Positions 1 through 5,177 of a stretch of DNA of 6,120 nt are shown here, piece after piece (within the stretch, counting starts at the first letter, position 1; every line of letters begins with the position of its first letter). The DNA lies in assembly GCA_021784635.1 (NCBI GenBank), contig JAJYHS010000210.1, forward strand, positions 1 through 6,120, in the 5' to 3' direction. Source of the DNA: a bacterium (GTDB lineage: Bacteria; Bdellovibrionota; Bdellovibrionia; Bdellovibrionales; UBA1609). The notes below the pieces were generated by a model. It was given only the letters and a program-made list of their open reading frames with translations. It ran no database searches and was not told where the DNA came from. Made by a program: the position numbers and the translations under genes.

Positions 1-395
1 AGTTGGTTTTCGCTCGCCTTCAGCTTTACTTCCCGGTCTTCGAGTTGTTTCAAACGACTCTGCAGATTTTTGTCTTTTTTCTTAAATTCAGAATCGAGGT
101 TGGCCTCTTTTTGTTTCAATGAATTTCCGAGACTCTGGACGCGCTGCTTTTCTTTGCGGATTTCATTTTCGGCATTGCGCTTGGCCCGGTTTTCAAAATC
201 GGTCGCTTTTTGGCTGGCGTCTTTTTCGATTTTTTGCGCTTGTGAACGGGCTCGCGACAGAATTCTTTCGGCTTCTTTGCTCGCATCATTCTTAAGTCTG
301 TTTTCTTGAAACTGTCGGTAAAAATACAGGGCGACAAAACCGGCGAAAAACCCGGCCGCCAAACTGACGATTGCTACTATTAACGATTTATCCAT
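1..395 (-). CDS. rny: Ribonuclease Y, N-terminal part (3' end outside window)
   Basis: RNase Y is a membrane-anchored endoribonuclease that starts mRNA decay. The first 131 codons are here; the KH and HD catalytic domains would lie beyond base 1, so activity cannot be judged. What is visible is the family's typical N-terminus: a short start (MDKS), one membrane helix at about residues 5-26 ending in YFYRQF, then a long charged coiled coil from about residue 30 to the window edge. The coil is rich in K, E, Q and R, with segments such as EAERILSRARSQAQKIEKDA. The ATG at 393-395 has a strong AGGAG (401-405 on the plus strand) 5 nt upstream, inside the preceding gene. The gene overlaps the fau stop codon by 8 nt (ATGGATAA), which suggests translational coupling. 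The N-terminal anchor plus coil alone could in principle belong to another coiled-coil membrane protein, but composition and layout fit RNase Y best. Confidence 0.85.
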   Translation of the reverse strand, partial: MDKSLIVAIVSLAAGFFAGFVALYFYRQFQENRLKNDASKEAERILSRARSQAQKIEKDASQKATDFENRAKRNAENEIRKEKQRVQSLGNSLKQKEANLDSEFKKKDKNLQSRLKQLEDREVKLKASENQ

Positions 396-978
396 TTTCA
401 CTCCTCGCTCGTAGCAACACGTATTCATCTGTCGCAACGAGATCCATATTCACGTCGTGAACATCACGCGGCAAATCGTCGTTTGCGATTTGCGCTACAG
501 ATGCCACGCCCACTTTGACTCCGTTATAATTTTCAAGAGCTCGATCGTAAAAACCACGGCCGCGGCCTAATCGGCGCATTTTCCGGTCGAAAGCCACTCC
601 AGGCACAAGAACAAAATCCAACGACTTCGTTTCAACCCGATCGGACTGTAACGGATTCGGCTCTTCGATATCCCATTGACCGCGAGCAAAACTTTCGAAA
701 CTGTGTGGATGATAAAATACGATTTCGCCTTGCCCGTCATTTTTCTGTATACGCGGGAACGCCCAAAACCATCGATTATCGTCGATAAGCGGGTCAATAT
801 TGATCTCGTCGCTTTTGCCGCGAAAAGCACCGACGCGGGCACCCTCAGGAATTACTGATTTTAAATTTTCGACAACACGGGTTGCGGCTACGGCGCCCGA
901 CTCTTTCAAATACGAAAGATTGGCCTTTTTGAATGCCGTCCGAAGATCACTTTTTTTAACGTCGTTCAATGCACTCAC
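388..978 (-). CDS. fau: 5-formyltetrahydrofolate cyclo-ligase (5,10-methenyl-THF synthetase)
   Basis: This cytoplasmic enzyme converts 5-formyl-THF to 5,10-methenyl-THF using ATP, returning stored or inhibitory folate to the one-carbon pool. The 196-aa length is normal for the family. Visible landmarks are the N-terminal KKSDLR (residues 8-13; the lysine-arginine region contacts ATP), a DEINIDPLI segment at 57-65 in the substrate-binding area, LVPGVAFD at 124-131, and the signature RLGRGRGFYDR at 136-146 (consensus GxGGGYYDR). The C-terminal block MDLVATDEY (178-186) is the usual family end. The start is GTG at 976-978 with TGAGG 7 nt upstream; no better ATG lies nearby. It is the middle gene of zapA-fau-rny: 33 nt after zapA and overlapping rny by 8 nt. 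The ribosome binding site sits in a perfect 12-bp palindrome, described separately. Confidence 0.93.
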   Translation of the reverse strand: MSALNDVKKSDLRTAFKKANLSYLKESGAVAATRVVENLKSVIPEGARVGAFRGKSDEINIDPLIDDNRWFWAFPRIQKNDGQGEIVFYHPHSFESFARGQWDIEEPNPLQSDRVETKSLDFVLVPGVAFDRKMRRLGRGRGFYDRALENYNGVKVGVASVAQIANDDLPRDVHDVNMDLVATDEYVLLRARSENG

Positions 979-985
979 GAGAAAA

Positions 986-997
986 CCTCACGTGAGG
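986..997 (-). promoter_or_regulatory. Perfect 12-bp palindrome covering the fau ribosome binding site
   Basis: CCTCACGTGAGG is its own reverse complement and fills much of the 33-nt zapA-fau gap. On the minus strand its last bases (TGAGG) are the Shine-Dalgarno sequence of fau, 7 nt before the GTG start. In RNA it could fold as a 4-bp CCUC/GAGG stem with an ACGU loop, which would cover the ribosome binding site, but such a stem is weak. It could equally be a protein-binding site or chance. Direct observation for the sequence; the regulatory role is speculative. Confidence 0.3.
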
Positions 998-1011
998 CAG
1001 CATCTAGAAGT

Positions 1012-1332
1012 TCAGGCTTCGATTTTTGGCGTCACATCATCTAATTGATTGAGAATTTCGCGGCTTTGGGTTTCAACTTGATCCAACTCCCTAAACAAAG
1101 TTTGCCTTAACAACACCAACTCTTCCGCCAAATTAAGACTAGCCAATACCAACGCGTTTTGAAAAGACACCGTGACATTGGCTCGCATCGCCTCTTCCAC
1201 CTTTTGATCGACAATTTGGACAAGTTCATCCACAAACGCTGATTCATGAGATGAACGCACCTTTAATGGCAAACCAGCAACCTGAACGTTGTAGACACTA
1301 CGGTTTACGCTATCAGATGCTGGAGTTGACAT
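1012..1332 (-). CDS. zapA: Cell division protein ZapA
   Basis: ZapA binds FtsZ in the cytoplasm and promotes bundling and stability of the Z-ring. The 106-aa length is typical. The N-terminal head carries YNVQVAGLPLKVRSS (residues 14-28), matching the family's start of a short beta strand followed by a strand-turn, then a helix FVDELVQIVDQKVEEAM (33-49). The conserved core helix NALVLASLNLAEELVLLR (59-76) corresponds to the usual ALLAALNIADEL block, and a coiled-coil tail runs to the end (77-106). The ATG at 1330-1332 has AGGAG 8 nt upstream (plus-strand 1341-1345). It is the first gene of the zapA-fau-rny operon and is divergent from the cysteine-rich gene at 1512. The zapA-fau pairing is conserved in many proteobacteria, which supports the call. 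Confidence 0.9.
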   Translation of the reverse strand: MSTPASDSVNRSVYNVQVAGLPLKVRSSHESAFVDELVQIVDQKVEEAMRANVTVSFQNALVLASLNLAEELVLLRQTLFRELDQVETQSREILNQLDDVTPKIEA

Positions 1333-1365
1333 GCCAAAAACTCCTAAAGTTGCCTCTACTTACAA

Positions 1366-1394
1366 ATTAAACTCAACACTTATTGTTATCTCAT
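1366..1394 (-). promoter_or_regulatory. Candidate sigma70-type promoter for zapA-fau-rny
   Basis: On the minus strand, ATGAGA (plus 1389-1394; 4 of 6 match to TTGACA) is followed after 17 nt by TTTAAT (plus 1366-1371; 5 of 6 match to TATAAT), about 33 nt upstream of the zapA start. This would give a leader of roughly 25-30 nt containing the AGGAG. The region is AT-rich, so chance matches are likely, but spacing and place are right. The -35 lies within an inverted repeat. Confidence 0.4.
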
Positions 1395-1402
1395 TTAAGT
1401 GT
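1376..1402. repeat. 7-bp inverted repeat in the divergent zapA / cysteine-rich gene promoter region
   Basis: ACACTTA at 1376-1382 and TAAGTGT at 1396-1402 are perfect inverted arms separated by 13 nt, so the arm centres are two helical turns apart (20 bp). The element covers the candidate -35 of zapA and lies upstream of the candidate promoter of the plus-strand gene. This geometry would suit a dimeric repressor or activator acting on either or both genes. The arms are seen directly; an operator function is inference. Confidence 0.35.
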
Positions 1403-1428
1403 GTTTGGCAATTTTACTTGGGCGTCTA

Positions 1429-1457
1429 TTGAAAAAATCGGCCGTCTTAATTATTCT
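1429..1457 (+). promoter_or_regulatory. Candidate sigma70-type promoter for the cysteine-rich secreted protein
   Basis: TTGAAA (1429-1434; 5 of 6 to consensus) is followed after 17 nt by TATTCT (1452-1457; 4 of 6). Transcription would begin near 1464, giving a leader of about 48 nt before the ATG at 1512. A second -10-like CATAAT at 1470-1475 lacks a good -35. Moderate match in AT-rich DNA. Confidence 0.4.
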
Positions 1458-1511
1458 TTTTGCGCTTTGCATAATCTTGATCTATGAGCAACACACCATT
1501 TGGGGGAGATT

Positions 1512-1979
1512 ATGACAAATTTCAAATGTATTACCGTAGGAATTGTCGGCGTTCTAACGGCGGGACTGCTTTTCGCCCAAATCAGTTGGGCCTGTACGCC
1601 GTGGCGGGAGCGCTCCAGTGAATGTATTTACGGCGGCTCCCACAGTGGTACGCTTTGGACTCGTAAATGCCCGTCTACTGTTTGTCACCGCGATGGCCAC
1701 TTCATTACCAATATACCTTGCGACAACGAAACAATTTGCATGCCTGAAAGTCAAATGGACGGCCCGACGATGCCGGGAACTGACGATCAACTCCCCGTTC
1801 ATGTCAATCCGAACAACCTCACCACTGTTTGCCAAAAATGGTATCCGCTTACGGGCGATGATTCGCAAATGGATGGTTGTTCCGAAAACCAACATGAATG
1901 GCGGCGCGTCTGCCAAAAATATGATCCCGTAGATTATCCGACACAGACGTGTTCGGCCAGCTACCCGGGCGACAACTAA
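1512..1979 (+). CDS. Cysteine-rich secreted protein of unknown family
   Basis: I do not recognise this 155-aa protein. It starts with a Sec-type signal peptide: K5, a hydrophobic stretch at 7-24, and a likely cut after S-W-A at residue 27, directly before C28. The -3 to -1 residues S-W-A fit signal peptidase I better than a lipobox, but a lipoprotein is not fully excluded. The mature part (about 128 aa) has ten cysteines (28, 38, 53, 58, 70, 76, 107, 123, 134, 147), an even number that suggests up to five disulfides in the periplasm or outside the cell. It contains two VCQK(W/Y) modules 27 residues apart and two SQMDG copies (80-84, 118-122). The ATG at 1512 is preceded by GGGGGAG (1502-1508), close to the start; an in-frame TTG at 1500 has no such site. 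It is the only plus-strand gene here, divergent from zapA and ending 18 nt from the convergent 461-aa gene. No catalytic motif is visible. Confidence 0.72.
   Translation: MTNFKCITVGIVGVLTAGLLFAQISWACTPWRERSSECIYGGSHSGTLWTRKCPSTVCHRDGHFITNIPCDNETICMPESQMDGPTMPGTDDQLPVHVNPNNLTTVCQKWYPLTGDDSQMDGCSENQHEWRRVCQKYDPVDYPTQTCSASYPGDN
1827..1931 (+). repeat. Degenerate internal repeat in the cysteine-rich gene
   Basis: The 24-nt segments at 1827-1850 and 1908-1931 encode TVCQKWYPL-like and RVCQKYDPV-like peptides (V-C-Q-K-aromatic-x-P) spaced exactly 81 nt apart in frame. They agree at 17 of 24 bases, including an identical TGCCAAAAAT core. This looks like an old intragenic duplication of a roughly 27-residue disulfide module, the second copy being cut short by the stop. 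Confidence 0.5.
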
Positions 1980-1997
1980 AGCTTGATTGAAAAAATG

Positions 1998-3383
1998 CTA
2001 ATCCCAGACCAGCCGGTTTAAAAGCTCGGCACACGAGCGCCAAAACGCCTTTTTCGGTTTCGCCGTTGTCGGCAACGTATTGAGCGGCGCCCCTTGAAAC
2101 GGTGACTCCACGATTTCCATTTCTTCTGGTGTCAACTCCTCAAATCGATGGATTCGTTTTTGGCGCGCAATTTCCGCCTCACATAGCAGCCGATAAGTAA
2201 GTGAATTTGACATCGTCTGTTTCGGCGGCTTGATTGCGCTCAAATAAAATTCGATTTTGCGGCGCAAGCTCAGATCAAGCGGGGATCCGGCCGAAATTCC
2301 CGCCAAGATTTTGTTATACCCTAACGCCAGTTCGCTACTTTTTGCCCTTACGTTTAAATCGACGGCTTGTAAAATCAAACGGCTCACCAAATCGATCTTA
2401 TCTTGTGCCACCTGATTCTGCACTTCAACTATTTGCCGTACGAAATCAAACAATTTTTGCCTTAGCGGAAAGGACGCCGTTCGGTATTTAAAACTTGTGA
2501 TTAACAGCTTTAGTTGCTGATCGGCGACCGGTAAAATCTCACCGGGTGGCACCCCCGCATCTAGCGCCTTTTGACAAATTTCAAGCCACTGATCAATTGT
2601 ATAACCGTTGCGACGTCGCGAATCCATAGCGGCAGCGATCAGTCGGTCATGATTATTCAAAGCCGGCGAAAAAAACGCCCTTGCGAACTCTTCTATTTCA
2701 CAAGGCCTATTGGCACAATCCGCATGCCCGCTCACCTGCCGTTTTACTATAAGACGCGGAAACAAATTTAAATCCAAGACTTTGGTAATTAATTGGTCGA
2801 TCCTCTGAACAGCCGGCACAGATAGTCCCGTTAAATCCAGATTCATCGGCACAGAACCTTCACCGGCCAGAACACTCAATTGAGAAAATGCCAAATTGAC
2901 AAGTTCGACAAATTTTTGCAATTCAACAAAATTAGCCGGATTAGCTAATGTTTTACGAAAGCGCTTATACGCGTATTCTTCCATCATTTGCTCATACGCG
3001 CCGCCATCAATCGAATATAGCTTCAACCTGTTTGTCATAAGAATGGCTAAAAACTGCGCGGGTGAAAGTTCATCAAAGATTTTTGGCGTGTCTCGCAATT
3101 GCTCTAAAGTTATTTCGACCGGCAACGCGGACGGGATACTGTTGAGTTCATCCTGCACGAATTTCAAATTTTCAGGAAGTACAATATCCTCCGGGTTGTC
3201 GTGTAACCAGTCGGTACTTCGAAAATGAATCGCCAAATCGGCAGATGAGTCGTCCGCAACGGGTTCAACGGTTAGATTTAAATTATGAGCATTGTCTTCA
3301 AAAAGTGAGTGACCAAAACAAGGCATCGGCATTGCCTGTAAAAGCAAAAAACACACTGAAAAAATGAACAAACGCCAGGACAT
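1998..3383 (-). CDS. Predicted exported protein of unknown function, 461 aa
   Basis: I do not recognise a family. I chose the ATG at 3381-3383: it begins a good signal peptide (MSWR, hydrophobic core at residues 5-18, likely cut after C-F-G at 22-24) and has GGGG 5 nt upstream. A longer reading from a TTG at 3443 has no ribosome binding site and would put 20 polar residues before the signal. After the signal comes an acidic low-complexity linker (about 25-65), then a long, mostly helical, leucine-rich soluble region to the end, without further membrane helices. A C-x4-C pair (223 and 228) lies near the middle, in HADCANRPCEIEEF. No catalytic motif, repeat unit or sorting signal stands out. 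It probably acts in the periplasm or on the outer surface. It lies downstream of the Na/Pi transporter but behind a 162-nt gap with its own promoter-like sequence, so it is probably transcribed separately. It is convergent with the cysteine-rich secreted gene. The coding region is real by length and signal; function is unknown. Confidence 0.78.
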   Translation of the reverse strand: MSWRLFIFSVCFLLLQAMPMPCFGHSLFEDNAHNLNLTVEPVADDSSADLAIHFRSTDWLHDNPEDIVLPENLKFVQDELNSIPSALPVEITLEQLRDTPKIFDELSPAQFLAILMTNRLKLYSIDGGAYEQMMEEYAYKRFRKTLANPANFVELQKFVELVNLAFSQLSVLAGEGSVPMNLDLTGLSVPAVQRIDQLITKVLDLNLFPRLIVKRQVSGHADCANRPCEIEEFARAFFSPALNNHDRLIAAAMDSRRRNGYTIDQWLEICQKALDAGVPPGEILPVADQQLKLLITSFKYRTASFPLRQKLFDFVRQIVEVQNQVAQDKIDLVSRLILQAVDLNVRAKSSELALGYNKILAGISAGSPLDLSLRRKIEFYLSAIKPPKQTMSNSLTYRLLCEAEIARQKRIHRFEELTPEEMEIVESPFQGAPLNTLPTTAKPKKAFWRSCAELLNRLVWD

Positions 3384-3421
3384 GAGCGCCCCAAAACTTT
3401 TCTTTAAAACGGCCTGCCTAT

Positions 3422-3451
3422 TTTGTAGCAATTGGCGTTCCAATTGTTCAA
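3422..3451 (-). promoter_or_regulatory. Candidate promoter for the 461-aa exported protein
   Basis: On the minus strand, TTGAAC (plus 3446-3451; 4 of 6) is followed after 18 nt by TACAAA (plus 3422-3427; 4 of 6), about 38 nt upstream of the ATG at 3383. The spacer is almost exactly filled by an inverted repeat (CAATTGG-AACG-CCAATTG), which would suit regulation by a DNA-binding dimer. The hexamer matches are modest. Confidence 0.3.
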
Positions 3452-3460
3452 CTGAACGCC
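3429..3460. repeat. Overlapping inverted repeats upstream of the 461-aa gene
   Basis: Two perfect 7-bp inverted repeats share bases. The first is CAATTGG at 3429-3435 with CCAATTG at 3440-3446 (4-nt loop). The second is GGCGTTC at 3434-3440 with GAACGCC at 3454-3460 (13-nt loop). A third, smaller one lies inside the loop region (GTTCA 3446-3450 with TGAAC 3453-3457). The first two cannot form together because they compete for 3434-3435 and 3440. In DNA this could be a compound operator; if transcribed from further upstream it could be a switching leader. No U-tract follows, so it is not an ordinary terminator of the upstream transporter gene. Confidence 0.5.
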
Positions 3461-3545
3461 CGTTTAACTACGCGAGTGGCGTGTCATATCAAGTAAAACA
3501 ATACGGTGAATTTTACAATTTTAACGCCGCGAAGGGGCCCGCATG

Positions 3546-5150
3546 TTAGCGCTCCCGTAAAAACGTGTAGACGTGAGCTGAAAACAGTCCAACAATACGG
3601 CGATAGTCGCTTAGGACGTCAAGGTGAATGGAACTTGTGTTGATGGTTTCTTTACGGCCGGCTGCCATACGTTCAATGTGCGTCTCGCGCAGCATTCGCT
3701 CCATTTTTCTGATGACACGTTTTTTGAAAACGACTTTTGCGGCAAGATCCTTACTTTGCAATTGGAAGCAGCTTACCGACAACTCCGCGACTTCGACAAC
3801 GGCGGCGTGTAGGGTCTCAAGCTCCTTCCAACCTTCTATGCTGAATACCAACTTCAAAGCATGCTTCTTTTCGGCCAGTTCAATGAGGGAGTTATCCACC
3901 ACATCCGCGGCACTTTCGAGATCGGAAGCATAGCTGAACAGCCGCACCATTTGACGATGCAATTCGCTGTCGTCGGTGCGCATATATTTAGTAAGAAAAA
4001 GACTGATCTCTCGGTTTAGAAGATCGACTCGGTTGTCGCGCGCACGCAAATCGCTAATCAGATCGGGATTTTCATCGTGCAAAATCGATAGCGAATCTTT
4101 GATCATCGTGATCACGATATCAGCCATGCGTAAACATTCGCGCTCGGCGTGAGCCAACACGACGCTTGGCGATTCGAAAGTTGCACGGTCTAAATATTTA
4201 ACAGAAAATTCGCGCTCATTGGGCTTCGGCGGCACAAGTTTTTGTACAATACTCGCTCCACTGCGAATAAACGGAAAAAATACGATGGCCGCACAAACGT
4301 TGAACAGTAAATGAGCGTCGGCGACTTGCCTTGCGGGAGAGCCAAAACTGACCAATCGCGCCGCATAGGGCGTTAAAAAATAAAAAATCGCGACCATAAG
4401 CACTTTGTGCAAACAATGCGCCCAGGCCACCTGTCTACCTGTTGCATTACTTTCAACAGATGCCAAAAGTGCCGTCGCCGTCGTGCCGATATTAGCTCCA
4501 TACACCCAATAAAATGCATCGGTAATGTGAATTAGCCCGGCCGAAGCCATCGTCATCGCAATACCGATGACCACCGCACTACTGCGAATCATTGCCGTGA
4601 AAATCGCAATCACCACCACCGTAGCGAGCGGGTTCGAATGAAAATACGAGAGCGTTTCGGGGAACAGCGCGGCGCTTTTAATCGCCTGACTGCCAATGCC
4701 AATGACTTCTAAACCAAAAAACATTAGGCCAAAACCCATCACAACTTGCGCCACCCGGTTGAGAACGCGCTTATGAGTGAGAAATTGAATGGTAAATGCG
4801 ATGCCGAATATGGGCAGGCCCAATGTGGCGACATTTAAGCTCAACAATTGAGTGGTGACGGTAGTGCCAATACCGGTGCCGAGAATAATACCCATCACTT
4901 GTTCGAGCGAAACAACGCCTGCAGTACCAAGTCCCACCAGAGTCGATGTCACGGCTCCCGAACTTTGCACGAGGATCGTGATTACGATGCCTGACAAAAC
5001 AGCCAAAAATGGACGATTCGAAAGTTTTGCCATCATGTCCCGAATACGATTTGCGGCGAGGTTCTGCAAATTTTCGCTCACAATTTTCATCCCGAGCAAA
5101 AAAAGCGCAGTGCCGCCAACGAGATAAACAAAGATGGAGTGCGACTCCAT
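3546..5150 (-). CDS. Na+/phosphate cotransporter family protein with PhoU-like C-terminal domain
   Basis: Inner-membrane carrier of the Na/Pi cotransporter family (NptA/YjbB type), which moves phosphate with sodium; bacterial members may act in phosphate export or uptake. The 534-aa length is normal. The membrane part (about residues 6-305) has the family's inverted two-repeat plan: repeat 1 with QSSGAVTSTLVGLG (62-75) and GTGIGTTVT (91-99); repeat 2 with IRSSAVVIGIAMT (188-200) and GANIGTTATALLAS (218-231), then HLLFN (280-284). The C-terminal cytoplasmic part (about 331-531) is helical and PhoU-like, as in many relatives. In repeat 2 the usual glutamine of the QSS motif is arginine. I chose the ATG at 5148-5150, which starts just before the first membrane helix; an upstream in-frame TTG (5190-5192) lacks a ribosome site and overlaps ftsY. 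The chosen start has only a weak GGA-type site. The gene lies 22 nt after ftsY. Ion and substrate are inferred from family. Confidence 0.92.
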   Translation of the reverse strand: MESHSIFVYLVGGTALFLLGMKIVSENLQNLAANRIRDMMAKLSNRPFLAVLSGIVITILVQSSGAVTSTLVGLGTAGVVSLEQVMGIILGTGIGTTVTTQLLSLNVATLGLPIFGIAFTIQFLTHKRVLNRVAQVVMGFGLMFFGLEVIGIGSQAIKSAALFPETLSYFHSNPLATVVVIAIFTAMIRSSAVVIGIAMTMASAGLIHITDAFYWVYGANIGTTATALLASVESNATGRQVAWAHCLHKVLMVAIFYFLTPYAARLVSFGSPARQVADAHLLFNVCAAIVFFPFIRSGASIVQKLVPPKPNEREFSVKYLDRATFESPSVVLAHAERECLRMADIVITMIKDSLSILHDENPDLISDLRARDNRVDLLNREISLFLTKYMRTDDSELHRQMVRLFSYASDLESAADVVDNSLIELAEKKHALKLVFSIEGWKELETLHAAVVEVAELSVSCFQLQSKDLAAKVVFKKRVIRKMERMLRETHIERMAAGRKETINTSSIHLDVLSDYRRIVGLFSAHVYTFLRER

Positions 5151-5171
5151 TATAGATATGTCCGGATGAGC

Positions 5172-5177
5172 ATTATA
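5172..5177 (-). promoter_or_regulatory. Perfect TATAAT overlapping the ftsY stop codon
   Basis: On the minus strand the consensus -10 hexamer TATAAT spans the last bases of ftsY, including its TAA stop, 21 nt before the transporter ATG. No acceptable -35 is found 16-18 nt upstream (AACCGA at 17 nt), nor an extended -10 TGn. If used, it would give the transporter its own short-leader transcript of about 15 nt. Weak candidate. Confidence 0.2.

Noticed and set aside
1467..1491. Imperfect hairpin TTGC-ATA / TAT-GA-GCAA in the leader of the cysteine-rich gene
   Set aside because: Short interrupted stem with a bulge and AT pairs; too weak to call a regulatory structure.
1333..1511. Possible 6S RNA in the region upstream of zapA
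   Set aside because: 179 nt is close to the right size, but I see no closing stem with a large central bubble, and both flanking genes need promoters and ribosome sites here.
1554..1916. 120-aa minus-strand reading frame opposite the cysteine-rich gene
   Set aside because: It lacks a ribosome site and signal, whereas the plus-strand frame has a start context, signal peptide and patterned cysteines; judged an antisense shadow.
1980..2010. Possible terminator in the convergent gap, with a six-A run at 1990-1995 (U-tract on the minus strand)
   Set aside because: The preceding stem is only about 3 bp (GCT/AGC) with a long loop; no convincing hairpin for either strand.
2020..2038. Terminator-like hairpin on the minus strand: GCTCG/CGAGC stem followed by TTTT
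   Set aside because: The stem is only 5 bp with a 4-nt U-tract, and it lies inside the coding end of the 461-aa gene before its stop codon, so it would cut the message short.
3364..3549. 61-aa plus-strand reading frame across the intergenic region 3384-3545
   Set aside because: No ribosome binding site, it runs into the coding end of the 461-aa gene's signal region on the other strand, and its composition looks random.
3519..3556. Possible terminator after the transporter gene
   Set aside because: Only broken 3-4 bp stems (TAAC/GTTA, GCG/CGC) can form, and the following bases are A-rich, not a U-tract, on the minus strand.
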